64,000 nt of DNA. It comes from Pseudomonas baetica. Lineage in GTDB: Bacteria > Pseudomonadota > Gammaproteobacteria > Pseudomonadales > Pseudomonadaceae. The stretch's first letter is position 1, and each line of letters starts with the position of its first letter. Below are positions 43,157 to 52,818 of this stretch, one piece after another. The translations under genes were made by a program, and so were the position numbers. The stretch lies in NCBI RefSeq assembly GCF_002813455.1, contig NZ_PHHE01000001.1:6045001-6109000 (forward strand). The letters are read 5' to 3'. The notes beneath the pieces were generated by a model. It saw nothing but the letters and a program-made list of their open reading frames with translations, had not been told where the DNA came from and did no database searches.

Positions 43157-43180
43157 AAAGCCCTGAATAATCAGGGCTTT
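43157..43180 (-). terminator. Terminator of tRNA-Ser
   Basis: AAAGCCCTGAataaTCAGGGCTTT, 13 bases beyond the CCA end of the leftward tRNA gene. Confidence 0.8.
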
Positions 43181-43193
43181 GTGGGTACAAATA

Positions 43194-43281
43194 TGGCGGA
43201 GGCGATGGGATTCGAACTCATGGACCTGTTACAGTCGACGGTTTTCAAGACCGTTGCCTTAAACCACTCGGCCACACCTCC
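43194..43281 (-). tRNA. tRNA-Ser(UGA)
   Basis: 88 bases on the minus strand, GGAGGTGTGGCCGAGTGGTT at the 5' end, anticodon stem ACGGT/ACCGT around CTTGAAA (anticodon TGA), a long variable arm typical of Ser tRNAs, T-arm GAGTTCGAATCCC and an encoded CCA. Followed by a terminator. Gene order tRNA-Ser then yccA on the right is, as I remember, shared with P. aeruginosa. Confidence 0.95.
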
Positions 43282-43403
43282 GTTGCGTTGCGGGCGCCAT
43301 AATACCTGAATGAAACACACTGTCAAACTCTCTGCATGGCTTGTTACAGAGCGTCTGTTATGATCTTTGCGACTGAACGTTTCAAACCAACAGGAGTGTC
43401 GCC

Positions 43404-44075
43404 ATGCGCGAACAGGATTACGCAGTTAATAACAGCGTGCAGGCTGAGCAGCTAGAGGTTAGCCGCGTCCTGCGCAACACTTATGGCCTACTGGCTCTGA
43501 CCCTCGCATTCAGCGGCGTCATGGCTTTCGTCGCTCAGCAGATGCGTGTTGGCTACCCGAACATTTTCGTGGTGCTGATCGGCTTCTACGGGCTGTTCTT
43601 CCTCACCAACAAACTCCGTGATTCCGCGTGGGGCCTGGTGTCCGCTTTTGCGCTGACCGGTTTCATGGGTTTCCTGCTCGGCCCGATCCTCAACCGTTAC
43701 CTGGGCATGCAGGGCGGCGCGGAAGTGGTCAGCTCGGCGTTCGCGATGACCGCGCTGGTGTTCGGTGGTCTTTCGGCCTACGTGCTGATCACCCGCAAGG
43801 ACATGAGCTTCCTCGGTGGTTTCATCACCGCCGGTTTCTTCGTGTTGCTGGGTGCAACGCTGGCGAGCTTCTTCTTCCAGGTCAGCGGTCTGCAACTGGC
43901 GATCAGCGCAGGTTTCGTGCTGTTCTCGTCGGTCTGCATTCTGTTCCAGACCAGCGCCATCATTCATGGCGGCGAACGTAACTACATCATGGCGACCATC
44001 AGCCTGTATGTATCGATCTACAACCTGTTCATCAGCTTGTTGCAGATCTTCGGCATCATGAGCCGCGACGACTGA
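43404..44075 (+). CDS. YccA/Bax inhibitor-1 family membrane protein
   Basis: 223 residues with seven hydrophobic helices and the UPF0005 signature near FLGGFITAGFFVLLGATLAS. E. coli YccA binds and restrains FtsH and is implicated in membrane protein quality control. Starts with CAGGAG upstream and ends with a strong bidirectional terminator. Confidence 0.93.
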   Translation: MREQDYAVNNSVQAEQLEVSRVLRNTYGLLALTLAFSGVMAFVAQQMRVGYPNIFVVLIGFYGLFFLTNKLRDSAWGLVSAFALTGFMGFLLGPILNRYLGMQGGAEVVSSAFAMTALVFGGLSAYVLITRKDMSFLGGFITAGFFVLLGATLASFFFQVSGLQLAISAGFVLFSSVCILFQTSAIIHGGERNYIMATISLYVSIYNLFISLLQIFGIMSRDD

Positions 44076-44094
44076 TTACAGTCAGGGAAACAAC

Positions 44095-44120
44095 AAAAAA
44101 CCCGCTTAGGCGGGTTTTTT
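44095..44120. terminator. Bidirectional terminator between yccA and the lipoprotein gene
   Basis: AAAAAACCCGCttagGCGGGTTTTTTG; flanked by As and Ts, so usable by both convergent genes. Confidence 0.9.
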
Positions 44121-44136
44121 GTTGTCTGCGAGATGA

Positions 44137-44463
44137 TCAATTGACGATGATGCTGCCATCAGCATGCTGTTTATAGATCGTATACGGCAGTAGAAGGGTA
44201 TCGAGCACCCCGGAGGCGGCGGCATCGACCAGCATGCCGAAATTCGCGTTGTTGTATTCAAAGGCATCCACACCGTCGCGCAATTCTGCGTGCATCATGC
44301 AAAAGTCGAAAGTCACGCCGCTGTAGATCCGCGGGACGGCACCGCAGTAGGTTTTCTCCTCCCTGAGGATCTTCGCCGCCGCCTCATCACTCTGCATGAC
44401 GGTCTGCACTGTCCCGCAACCGGCAAGCGCCAGGGCCGCCAGCAGCATTGCCTGAGTTTTCAT
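44137..44463 (-). CDS. YceK/YidQ-like lipoprotein
   Basis: ATG 44463 gives 108 residues starting with a lipoprotein signal (MLLAALALAGCGT, Cys at residue 16). The mature part (YCGAVPRIYSGVTFDFCMMH, then LLLPYTIYKQHADGSIIVN) matches the YceK/YidQ (DUF1375) family of unknown function. Longer starts upstream are arginine-rich and unlikely. Confidence 0.85.
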   Translation of the reverse strand: MKTQAMLLAALALAGCGTVQTVMQSDEAAAKILREEKTYCGAVPRIYSGVTFDFCMMHAELRDGVDAFEYNNANFGMLVDAAASGVLDTLLLPYTIYKQHADGSIIVN

Positions 44464-44520
44464 ACCGTCAATCCTTCGCCGGAAAAACCTCAATCTACGC
44501 CGAACGTGCAGAAAAAGCAC

Positions 44521-44958
44521 TTATGCCATCGGCGGCAACCGGCGCTTGACCGGGGTCTTCTTGACGATCGCCGTATTGGTCTCGGCCAGCGTATTGAGGC
44601 GGTCGAGCAGGGTGTCGAGTTGTTCCATCGAGCGCACATGCAAGCGTGCGATGAAGCAGTCTTCACCGGTCACCTTGTCGCACTCGGTGAACTCGGGGAT
44701 CGACAGGATCTGCCGCTCGACCTCTTGCAAACGCCCCGGCAGCGGCCGTATCCGGACGATAGCCTGTAACTGATAGCCGAAGCATTTCGGGTCGATCTCG
44801 ACGGTGTAGCCCTTGAGCACCCCGCGCTCTTCGAGACGACGCAAACGCTCGGCCACGCTTGGCGAAGACAGGCCGCTGAGTTGCGCCAGTGCCTTGAGCG
44901 AGCGGCGTGAGTCTTCCATCAGCGCACTGATGAGAATCTGGTCGATATCGTCGGTCAT
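44521..44958 (-). CDS. Lrp/AsnC family transcription regulator
   Basis: 145 residues: N-terminal HTH (ALAQLSGLSSPSVAERLRRL, residues about 21-40) and the C-terminal RAM ligand-binding domain (IDPKCFGYQLQAIVRIRPLP onwards). Divergent from the exporter gene at 45091, with a shared 132-base control region, so it likely controls that gene in response to an amino acid or similar ligand. Confidence 0.92.
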   Translation of the reverse strand: MTDDIDQILISALMEDSRRSLKALAQLSGLSSPSVAERLRRLEERGVLKGYTVEIDPKCFGYQLQAIVRIRPLPGRLQEVERQILSIPEFTECDKVTGEDCFIARLHVRSMEQLDTLLDRLNTLAETNTAIVKKTPVKRRLPPMA

Positions 44959-45090
44959 GGGGCAACTCCAGTATTAGGCGATTGGCGGAAGTCACCCGCG
45001 ATAAAAAAGGCAGAAATCGAGTTTAGCCTGCTTTTTGCGCTGGAGGCATGCAGCCTGCACTGGGCATACTTTTGTCACAAGTTCAGGAGA

Positions 45091-45996
45091 ATGATGATGG
45101 ACAAGACCCTGCGTCGCGGCTCGTTTGAAATGACTGCCGCCATGTTGATATCCGGGACGATCGGCTGGTTTGTGCTGGTCTCCGGGCAACCGGTGCTCGA
45201 TGTGGTGTTCTGGCGCTGTGTGTTCGGCGCCGGGACGTTGCTGCTGATTTGCGCAGCATTCGGCTTTCTGCGTCCGGGCATTCTGACCCGCACGACGTTC
45301 CTGTTGGCGGTGCTCAGCGGGGTGGCCATTGTCGGCAACTGGGTACTGTTGTTCGCCTCGTATTCACGGGCTTCGATTGCCATCGGCACCGCGGTGTACA
45401 ACGTCCAGCCGTTCATGCTGGTCGGTTTGGCGGCGCTGTTTCTTGGCGAGAAAATCACCCTGCAGAAGCTGTTCTGGCTGGTGATTTCCTTTCTCGGCAT
45501 GCTGGCGATTGTCAGTGCCCATGGCGGGCAAGGCGAGGGTGGCGGCGACTACTTGCAGGGGATCGCTCTGGCACTGGGCGCGGCGCTTCTGTATGCCATC
45601 GCTGCGCTGATCATCAAGCGTCTGACCGGTACGCCGCCGCACCTGATCGCACTGGTTCAGGTCTGCACCGGGGTGCTGCTGCTCGCGCCGTTCGCGCACT
45701 TTCACGCGATGCCGCAGGCGCAGAGTGCCTGGTTCAGCCTGCTGACATTGGGCATCGTGCATACCGGCCTGATGTACGTGTTGCTCTACGGTGCCATTCA
45801 GAAACTGCCGACGGCACTGACCGGCGCGCTGTCATTCATCTACCCGATTGCCGCGATCTTCGTTGACTGGTTCGCCTTCGGCCATCGCCTCGAAACCCTG
45901 CAATGGGTTGGCGTGGCGGCGATCCTGCTGGCCACCGCCGGGATGCAACAGGGCTGGGGTTTGAAGGCGCGGGCCGCTGTAGCGGCGCGGCCCTAG
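45091..45996 (+). CDS. EamA/DMT family transporter
   Basis: About 300 residues, ten hydrophobic helices in two homologous halves, typical of drug/metabolite exporters. Three consecutive ATG codons start at 45091; with AGGAG at 45084-45088 the second or third is most likely used. Divergently paired with an Lrp regulator, a common arrangement for amino-acid or metabolite exporters. Its end overlaps the convergent acyltransferase gene by 4 bases. Confidence 0.9.
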   Translation: MMMDKTLRRGSFEMTAAMLISGTIGWFVLVSGQPVLDVVFWRCVFGAGTLLLICAAFGFLRPGILTRTTFLLAVLSGVAIVGNWVLLFASYSRASIAIGTAVYNVQPFMLVGLAALFLGEKITLQKLFWLVISFLGMLAIVSAHGGQGEGGGDYLQGIALALGAALLYAIAALIIKRLTGTPPHLIALVQVCTGVLLLAPFAHFHAMPQAQSAWFSLLTLGIVHTGLMYVLLYGAIQKLPTALTGALSFIYPIAAIFVDWFAFGHRLETLQWVGVAAILLATAGMQQGWGLKARAAVAARP

Positions 45997-47894
45997 ATGG
46001 GCTTGATCAGGCCTTTGAACAGACCTTTGAGCTGCTGGTTACCCGCATCGACCAGATGATTGTCATCGAAGTACAGCGGTACACCGTCCCTGGAACCCAT
46101 GCAGTTGCCGTTCGGGCACAGGTACGGCGTCGGGTCGATCACTGAAGCGTTGCAGCGCCGGGCGACCGTTTCAATGGTGTAGTTGGCGATCCTGTTGCGC
46201 TTCCCGTAATCGAGCAGCGAAATCGAAATGTCTGCCGTCTGCTGGAACAGGCGCTGGTTCAAGTTCAGGCCTTTATAGACGCTGAACGGCATTTCCGGAA
46301 TTGGCTTGACGATATACACCGGATGATTTTCAGCGATCGCGCAGACGGTATTGGCGTACTCGGTGATGTAAGCATCGATAAACGCCGATTCGCCAACCAG
46401 CGGGCTGTCAGGGAAGTGAATGCGCCAAGGGTTGTTTCTGCTCGGGTCGGCATACAGCGCTGCGCGACTGAACAGCACCACCGGCACTTCCTGGAACGAG
46501 TCTTTCAGCACTTGCAGCTTTTCGTGGTTGAACGCGCGGCATTTGCTCTCCAGATCCTTGTCGCGCATGGCGAAGTTTTGCAAAGCCGGGCAACCGCCAA
46601 GCGACCAGGACAACGCGGCTTGCGGGTTATCGATTTGCACCGCCGCCGCCGTAGACTGGGCGTGGCTGTCGCCAAACAGAATCACCGAAACATCACCCGT
46701 CCCCAATTTGCAGTCCGCCGCTGCGTAGGCATTGGGGTAGCACTCTTGTGGATAGAGCTTGCTGGTGTACTCCGGTTGCCCAAGATCGACGAAGGCGAGG
46801 CGGGCGTCGGGGTATTTCTTCACCAGCGAGGCCGATAGGGCGGACAGCCCGATGACGGCCACGGTCCACGAAGCAAATTTGAGCAGTGTCCGCGGCGCCG
46901 TCGTGACTTTGCTGACTCTCGATTCGATAAGGTAGTACGAGAGGGCCCCGAGCACCAACGAAAGCACGATCGCGCCCAGCACATGAGGCCAACTGCTCAA
47001 CAGACCGCACAGATACAAGAGCACCACCAGCGGCCAGTGCCACAGGTAAACCGAGTAAGAAATACTGCCGATAAATTGCATCGTGTGATTGCGGCTGAAC
47101 ACCGACTGCGTATTGCCGTAAATCACCAGCATCGTACCGAGGACCGGCAGCAGTGCGAGATAACCCGGCCACAGATCATCCTGCGAGAAACACAGCACAC
47201 TGGTGAAAATCGCCAGCAGACCCAAACCCTCGCAGATCGAGCCGTTGCGGCTGCCCAGACGCAGCGGATACAGAAAAACCATCCCGCCGGCGATCATTTC
47301 CCAAGCGCGAGTGGGCAGCATGTAGAAGGCGAAGACCGGATGAGTCTTGCTCAGCACCACCGAGGCAGCGAACGACAACAAGGCCAGCGCTATCAGGGCA
47401 ACCCGGGTTTTTTGCGCACCCAGGAATTTGTAGAAGCCCATGATCAGCACGGGATAGAGCAAATAGAACTGCCACTCGACCGACAGTGACCAGGTGTGCA
47501 ACAACCAGTTTTCGTGCAGGGGGGCGTCGAAGTAGTTGCCGTCTTTGGCGAAGGTGAAGTTGGAGCTGAACAGCAAGCTGCTTTTGAGGGTTCTGATCGT
47601 CTCGCGGAAGTCTTCCAGCGGCAGGTACACATAGCCGAACATGAGCAGCACGATGCACAGGGTCAGCAGCGCCGGAATGATCCGTCTGGCCCGCGACGCG
47701 TAGAAACCTGGCAGGGAAAAGCGCTGTTGTTGCAGGCCGTTGAAGATGAGGCCGGTCATCAGAAAACCGGAAATGACGAAAAATACGTCAACGCCGGCAA
47801 ATCCGCCGCCGAAACCCGGGATCTTGAAATGAAACAGCACCACCGAGAGCACGGCGAGCGCGCGTAACGCGTTGATATTCTTCCTGAACAGCAT
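45993..47894 (-). CDS. Acyltransferase family 3 with SGNH domain (OafA-like)
   Basis: 633 residues. N-terminal half has about ten membrane helices with the acyltransferase_3 start (NINALRALAVLSVVLFHFKI). The C-terminal SGNH domain has VILFGDSHAQ (GDSH block) and, near the end, YFDDNHLVDAG with the catalytic Asp/His. Such proteins O-acetylate surface or secreted polysaccharides. No polysaccharide cluster is next to it, so the substrate is unknown. Confidence 0.92.
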   Translation of the reverse strand: MLFRKNINALRALAVLSVVLFHFKIPGFGGGFAGVDVFFVISGFLMTGLIFNGLQQQRFSLPGFYASRARRIIPALLTLCIVLLMFGYVYLPLEDFRETIRTLKSSLLFSSNFTFAKDGNYFDAPLHENWLLHTWSLSVEWQFYLLYPVLIMGFYKFLGAQKTRVALIALALLSFAASVVLSKTHPVFAFYMLPTRAWEMIAGGMVFLYPLRLGSRNGSICEGLGLLAIFTSVLCFSQDDLWPGYLALLPVLGTMLVIYGNTQSVFSRNHTMQFIGSISYSVYLWHWPLVVLLYLCGLLSSWPHVLGAIVLSLVLGALSYYLIESRVSKVTTAPRTLLKFASWTVAVIGLSALSASLVKKYPDARLAFVDLGQPEYTSKLYPQECYPNAYAAADCKLGTGDVSVILFGDSHAQSTAAAVQIDNPQAALSWSLGGCPALQNFAMRDKDLESKCRAFNHEKLQVLKDSFQEVPVVLFSRAALYADPSRNNPWRIHFPDSPLVGESAFIDAYITEYANTVCAIAENHPVYIVKPIPEMPFSVYKGLNLNQRLFQQTADISISLLDYGKRNRIANYTIETVARRCNASVIDPTPYLCPNGNCMGSRDGVPLYFDDNHLVDAGNQQLKGLFKGLIKPI

Positions 47895-47972
47895 TTATGC
47901 ATCCATGTCCACATCCGTTGTGGGCCGCATTGTAGTGATCATGTCGGCTTTGTTACATGGATTTTTTACTGC

Positions 47973-49010
47973 TCAGATGTTCCAGCGCGGCGCCGACTTG
48001 GCCAGGCGCTGGCGCATTTCGCCGATATTGGCCGCCAGTTGCCGGGTCAGCAATCGGTAACCGTCCAGCGCGTTATAGACCGGTGCATCAAGGCTGGCGT
48101 CGGCCAACTCCAGAGGCCGCTCCAACCGCTTGGAAGCACCGGATTTCAAGGCCCGCGCCATGCCGATCAGTTGCACGCGAATCAATCGGTGCTCGGCCTT
48201 CAACGCCGACTGCAGATGGGCCATGGCTTCGCGGTCGCTGGCATTCGGGCGAGTGTTGCCGAGGATCTCCAGCGTGCTGACGCACATGCGCAAGTTGCGT
48301 TGAATCGCATCCAGTTCCGTCATGGAAATCTTCACTTCCTTGGACACCGACGGCATCAGCGAGCGCAGTTGCACCATCACCGTGGAGACTCGCCCCATCA
48401 ACTTCAAATGCTCATCGGCGCTGATCGCTTCGCCGCTGATGATCCGTCCATACAACGTGGCGCAGTCGCGCAGGGCGTCCGCCAGGTTGTAGCGCCACGA
48501 ATACACCGCGTACAGCGGCAAGGCGAAGGAAAACGCCAGAGCCAGGGCGATGCCAATCAGGATATCGACTCCGCGCCACAAACCGTCAGTGATCGGGTTG
48601 TCGCCATGCCCGGCGACAATGAACACGGTGATGCCGGCGAGCAGGGCGGTATAACCGCCCTTGCCGATGGCGTGATAGGAAAAGAAGCCGCAAACCACGG
48701 CCATGGCGAAGTAGGTCAGCCACGGCATGCCGAGCAACGCCTGCTGCGCCACCAGCACCAGACCGACGCCCGCGCCAATCAGCGTGCCGGTGGCGCGTTC
48801 GGCGGCTTTCTTGCCGATGTTGCCGTGATGCTGCAAACCGCCGATCACCACCAGCATGGTCACCGACGCCCACTCGCCGTGGGGCAGGTTGATGCCGGTG
48901 GTCAGCACAATCGTTGCCAGCAACCCCAATGCCACCCGCACCGCATGGATCAATCGGGCGTGGCGGTAGCGCCGGTACGGGTCCAGCAGCGGACGCAGGA
49001 TTCGGCGCAA
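47973..49010 (-). CDS. FUSC family (aromatic acid exporter-like) membrane protein
   Basis: 345 residues with six hydrophobic helices in the first half (MLVVIGGLQHHGNIGKKAAE and ATGTLIGAGVGLVLVAQQAL), followed by a helical cytoplasmic domain. FUSC proteins are relatives of the aromatic-acid efflux protein AaeB; here there is one membrane half only. Substrate unknown. Confidence 0.85.
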   Translation of the reverse strand: MRRILRPLLDPYRRYRHARLIHAVRVALGLLATIVLTTGINLPHGEWASVTMLVVIGGLQHHGNIGKKAAERATGTLIGAGVGLVLVAQQALLGMPWLTYFAMAVVCGFFSYHAIGKGGYTALLAGITVFIVAGHGDNPITDGLWRGVDILIGIALALAFSFALPLYAVYSWRYNLADALRDCATLYGRIISGEAISADEHLKLMGRVSTVMVQLRSLMPSVSKEVKISMTELDAIQRNLRMCVSTLEILGNTRPNASDREAMAHLQSALKAEHRLIRVQLIGMARALKSGASKRLERPLELADASLDAPVYNALDGYRLLTRQLAANIGEMRQRLAKSAPRWNI

Positions 49011-49059
49011 CAGCGGTGGCAGTCGGTGGGTGCTGAACGTACTCAGTGCAAGGCCCTCG

Positions 49060-50685
49060 TCAGAAAATGTAATCGGTGGTCAGGAAGCTCGAATCGCGCC
49101 CGCGAATGATCTCGCTGATCAGATCCTTGTTGCTGTCCTGGAATTTGGTCGCCACCAGGGTGCGGATCGAAAACACCCGCAATGCATCGTGTACCGACAG
49201 CGTGCCCTCAGCGGAGTTCTTGCGACCGTTGAACGGATACGTGTCCGGGCCGCGCTGGCACTGGGCATTGAGGTTGATCCGCCCGACCTGGTTGGCAAAG
49301 GTGTCGACGAGGCGGCCGACAGCTACCGGGTTGGTGCCGAAGATGCTCAACTGCTGGCCGAAGTCAGACTCCAGCACATAGTCGATCACGGTATCGAGGT
49401 GGCGGTACGGCACGATCGGCACCACTGGGCCAAACTGCTCTTCCTGATACACGCGCATCTGCGGATTCACCGGGTACAGCACCGCCGGATAAAAGAACGA
49501 TTCGCGCGATTCACCGCCATTGGGGTTGATCACCTCAGCGCCCTTGCTGCGCGCATCGGCCACCAGCCCATGCAGATAGTCGACCTTGCCTGACTCCGGC
49601 AGCGGCGTCAGCGACACACCGCTGTCCCATGGCATGCCCGGTTTCAGCGTGGCCAGTCTGGCGTTGAATTTTTCGATGAAGCTATCAACCACATCCTCAT
49701 GCACGAAGAGGATTTTCAGCGCGGTGCAGCGTTGGCCGTTGAACGACAGCGAGCCGGTGACGGCTTCGCTGACGGCGTTGTCCAGATCGACTTCCGGCAG
49801 GACGATACCCGGGTTCTTCGCGTCCAGGCCCAATGCGGCACGCAAGCGGTGCGGTTTGGGGTGCAACTTCTTCAGGTCGCTGGCGGCCTTGTTGGTGCCG
49901 ATGAATGCAAAGATGTCGATCTTGCCGCTGGCCATCAGTGCGCTGACGGTTTCGCGGCCGCTGCCGTAGATCACGTTGATCACACCGGTCGGGAAGCTGT
50001 CGCGGAACGCTTCAAGCAATGGACGAATCAGCAACACGCCGAGCTTGGCCGGTTTGAACACCACGGTGTTGCCCATGATCAGCGCCGGGATCAGCGTGGT
50101 GAACGTCTCGTTCAGCGGATAGTTGTAAGGCCCCATGCACAGTGCCACGCCGAGCGGCACGCGGCGGATCTGCCCGAGGGTGTCCTGTTCCAGTTCGAAA
50201 CGGCTGGAGCGGCGGTCGAGTTCTTTGAGGGCATTGATGGTGTCGACGATGTAGTCGCAGGTGCGATCGAACTCTTTTTCCGAGTCCTTGAGATTTTTGC
50301 CGATCTCCCACATCAGCAACTTGACCACCGCATCGCGCTGCTGGCGCATGCGGCCAAGGAACGCTTCGACGTGCTGGATACGCTCGGCCACACGCATGGT
50401 CGGCCACAGGCCCTGGCCACGGTCATAAGCGCGGACGGCGGCATCGAGGGCGGTGAGGGCGGTGTCGGCGTCGAGCAGCGGCGTGCTGCCGAGGATCACT
50501 TGTTCGTCGCCGTTGTCGCTGTGCAGATAGACAGGGCTGCGCACGGTGGCGAGCGGGCCGTCCCAGCGGCGCAACTGGCCGTCGACCAGATATTCGCGTT
50601 GTTCGATCTGGCCGTCGAGACGGTACTTTTCCGGGATGTCGCTGACAGAAGGGAACAGATTGCCAAGGATGTTTGCTGTGGTCAT
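49060..50685 (-). CDS. gapN: NADP-dependent glyceraldehyde-3-phosphate dehydrogenase (GapN-like ALDH)
   Basis: ATG 50685 gives 541 residues. Catalytic Cys in FNGQRCTALK, NAD(P)-binding folds before it and the aldehyde dehydrogenase C-terminal EEQFGPVVPIVPY block. Oxidises aldehydes, proposed here glyceraldehyde 3-phosphate to 3-phosphoglycerate with NADP+. The usual general-base motif ELGGK is not seen: at that place the sequence is ALGLDAKNP. The name follows common annotation of this Pseudomonas subfamily; the substrate is not proven by sequence. Confidence 0.85.
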   Translation of the reverse strand: MTTANILGNLFPSVSDIPEKYRLDGQIEQREYLVDGQLRRWDGPLATVRSPVYLHSDNGDEQVILGSTPLLDADTALTALDAAVRAYDRGQGLWPTMRVAERIQHVEAFLGRMRQQRDAVVKLLMWEIGKNLKDSEKEFDRTCDYIVDTINALKELDRRSSRFELEQDTLGQIRRVPLGVALCMGPYNYPLNETFTTLIPALIMGNTVVFKPAKLGVLLIRPLLEAFRDSFPTGVINVIYGSGRETVSALMASGKIDIFAFIGTNKAASDLKKLHPKPHRLRAALGLDAKNPGIVLPEVDLDNAVSEAVTGSLSFNGQRCTALKILFVHEDVVDSFIEKFNARLATLKPGMPWDSGVSLTPLPESGKVDYLHGLVADARSKGAEVINPNGGESRESFFYPAVLYPVNPQMRVYQEEQFGPVVPIVPYRHLDTVIDYVLESDFGQQLSIFGTNPVAVGRLVDTFANQVGRINLNAQCQRGPDTYPFNGRKNSAEGTLSVHDALRVFSIRTLVATKFQDSNKDLISEIIRGRDSSFLTTDYIF

Positions 50686-50832
50686 GTCGCTACCCCGTGT
50701 TGATGTCCGCGTGTAAATCAAAAAGTCTGTACAGGTTATACGCCTGAATGCGCCGGAATTTAAACCCGCAAATGTCACCCGAATGTCACGCAAAGGTGCA
50801 GAGCAGAGCAGCAGGAGTGACATGAATCTCAT

Positions 50833-50921
50833 TGTGGGAGGGGGCTTGCTCCCGAAGACGGAGGGTCAGCAAGTCCATTTTTGGCTGGCACACCGCCTTC
50901 GGGAGCAAGCCCCCTCCCACA
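50833..50921. repeat. REPIN-like palindrome pair 1
   Basis: TGTGGGAGGGGGCTTGCTCC (50833) is repeated inverted as GGAGCAAGCCCCCTCCCACA (ending 50921) with a short spacer. Typical Pseudomonas REP doublet, 89 bases, between gapN and the cytochrome gene. Confidence 0.88.
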
Positions 50922-51059
50922 GTTGAATTGTGGAGGTTCGGAATTGTTCGGCTGGCCTCGTATGCCCCCCTCACTGTCCGGCAAAGCCCTCAGCCGTCTG
51001 GTGCGGCTGTCTTAAGGTGTGCTCACCACAATAAGCGCCATCCCCACGCGAGGATCGTT

Positions 51060-51413
51060 ATGCGGGCAATCCGATTCACTATGTTGCTGGCGCTGGCCGT
51101 GGCGCTACCCGGCTGTGGCGACGAAACCCAAGCGCCGACAACAGCTGCCAACGCCACACCGTCCGATCCGGCACTGGCGCAGATCTACACCAACAGCTGC
51201 CAACTCTGCCACGCCAATCCCGCCGCCAACGCGCCGCTGACCGGTGACCGCAAAGCCTGGGCGCCGCGCATTCAGCAGGGCGCCGATACGCTACTCGACC
51301 ACGCCATCAACGGTTACAACGGCATGCCGCCGATGGGCCAGTGCGTCGAGTGTTCGCAAGACCAGTTCCTGCAATTGATCGGCTTTATGGCCGACCAGCC
51401 TCTCCCACAATAA
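51060..51413 (+). CDS. Lipoprotein c-type cytochrome (c5-like)
   Basis: ATG 51060 gives 117 residues. Lipobox at residues 16-19 (LPGC) anchors it to a membrane; haem motif C47-Q-L-C50-H51; a second Cys pair CVEC near the C-terminus and MPPMG (probable axial Met) are typical of cytochrome c5. Followed within 11 bases by an FAD oxidase gene, for which it is a likely electron acceptor. Confidence 0.9.
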   Translation: MRAIRFTMLLALAVALPGCGDETQAPTTAANATPSDPALAQIYTNSCQLCHANPAANAPLTGDRKAWAPRIQQGADTLLDHAINGYNGMPPMGQCVECSQDQFLQLIGFMADQPLPQ

Positions 51414-51423
51414 GGGTGCACGC

Positions 51424-52818
51424 ATGACGATGGATCTGACACGGCGTCAGTTGTTGCAACGGGCGAGCATCATCGGCGCGTTCAGCGCATTGGCGAGCAA
51501 CCCGGCCCTGGGTCAATTGATGCGCGCGCCACGGCTGATTCCCTGGCGCAACTGGTCGGGCGGACAAAGTTGCCTGCCAGCAGCGCGGCTGGCGCCGAAA
51601 AATCTGGATGAACTGACGACGGTGATTCGCCAGGCCCAGGGCAAGATTCGCCCGGTCGGTTCGGCGCATTCCTTCAGCGCTTTGGTGCCCACCGACGGCA
51701 CGCTGTTATCCCTGAGCTATTTCAGCGGTCTGCTCGACCACGACGCGAAAACCCTGCAAGCCGCATTCGCCGCTGGCACACCGATGTCGCGCATGGGCGT
51801 GCCGCTCAAAGATGTCGGCCAGGCCCTGCAAAACATGGCGGATATCGATTACCAGACCCTCGCCGGGGCGATTGCCACCTCGACCCATGGCACCGGCAAA
51901 AACTTCCAGTCCTACTCGGCCCATGTCTGCGGCATGCAACTGGTGACCGCCAATGGCGACGTGCTCGACTGCGACAGCCAGCGCCATGCCGAGGTGTTCA
52001 ACGCCGCTCGCGTCTCCCTGGGTGCGCTTGGCGTGGCGACAAAGATCCGCCTGCAAAACCGCCCGGCCTATCGCCTGCGCGAACGCCAATGGATCGCCAA
52101 GACCGAAGCGTTGCTGGAAGACCTCGATAACAACACCCGCGAAAACCAGCACTGGGAAATGCTCGTCGTCACCCATTCCGACTACGCCTTGTCCATCGCC
52201 CTCAACGAAACCGACGACCCGGCCACGCCGCCGATCAGCCCCGAAGAGGAGGGCGGCAACGAGTTCGTCACCCTGATCGAAAAGATCGACAAGTACGGCA
52301 GCGACTTTCCCGAGCTGCGCCGCACGCTGCTCAACAGCCTGCGCCATCTGGCGAGCTTCGATGAGCGGGTGGGCGACTCGTTCGACATCTACGCCAACGT
52401 GCGCACGGTGCGTTTCAACGAAATGGAGTATTCAGTGCCCGCCGAGCACGGCCCGGCCTGCCTGCGCGAGATTCTCAAGCTGATTCAGGATAAGGACCTG
52501 CGCACCTGGTTTCCCATCGAGTACCGCTACGTCAAGGCTGACGATATTCCGCTGAGCATGTTCGAGGGTCGCGATAGCTGTTCGATCTCGGTGCATCAGC
52601 ATTATCAGATGGATCATCACAACTTCTTCGCCGCCGTCGAGCCAATCTTCTGGAAGTACAACGGGCGGCCGCACTGGGGCAAGTTGCACACGCTGAATGC
52701 GCGAACCCTGCAACCGCTGTACCCGCGCTGGCGCGAATTTATCGATGTGCGCCAGGCGCTGGACCCCAGTGGACGGTTTCTCAATGCGCATCTGTCGTCG
52801 ATTCTGGGGGTGAACTGA
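51424..52818 (+). CDS. FAD-binding lactone/sugar oxidase, Tat-exported
   Basis: 464 residues. A twin-arginine signal (TRRQLLQRASIIGAFSALAS) starts the protein. FAD-binding type-4 domain with IRPVGSAHSFS (a VAO-type pattern often with a covalent His) and TLAGAIATSTHGTGKNFQSY; the C-terminal ALO domain ends near RPHWGKLHTL. The family oxidises lactones or sugars such as D-arabinono-1,4-lactone. Export and the preceding cytochrome suggest periplasmic oxidation linked to respiration. Confidence 0.85.
   Translation: MTMDLTRRQLLQRASIIGAFSALASNPALGQLMRAPRLIPWRNWSGGQSCLPAARLAPKNLDELTTVIRQAQGKIRPVGSAHSFSALVPTDGTLLSLSYFSGLLDHDAKTLQAAFAAGTPMSRMGVPLKDVGQALQNMADIDYQTLAGAIATSTHGTGKNFQSYSAHVCGMQLVTANGDVLDCDSQRHAEVFNAARVSLGALGVATKIRLQNRPAYRLRERQWIAKTEALLEDLDNNTRENQHWEMLVVTHSDYALSIALNETDDPATPPISPEEEGGNEFVTLIEKIDKYGSDFPELRRTLLNSLRHLASFDERVGDSFDIYANVRTVRFNEMEYSVPAEHGPACLREILKLIQDKDLRTWFPIEYRYVKADDIPLSMFEGRDSCSISVHQHYQMDHHNFFAAVEPIFWKYNGRPHWGKLHTLNARTLQPLYPRWREFIDVRQALDPSGRFLNAHLSSILGVN

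Noticed and set aside
43194..43281. tRNA-Ser as the prophage attachment site
   Set aside because: Its 3' end is not repeated anywhere in the window, and the gene is complete with its own terminator; no evidence for integration there.
49011..49593. Rightward frames opposite to the FUSC and GapN-like genes
   Set aside because: Antisense shadows of GC-rich genes; no ribosome-binding sites or domains.
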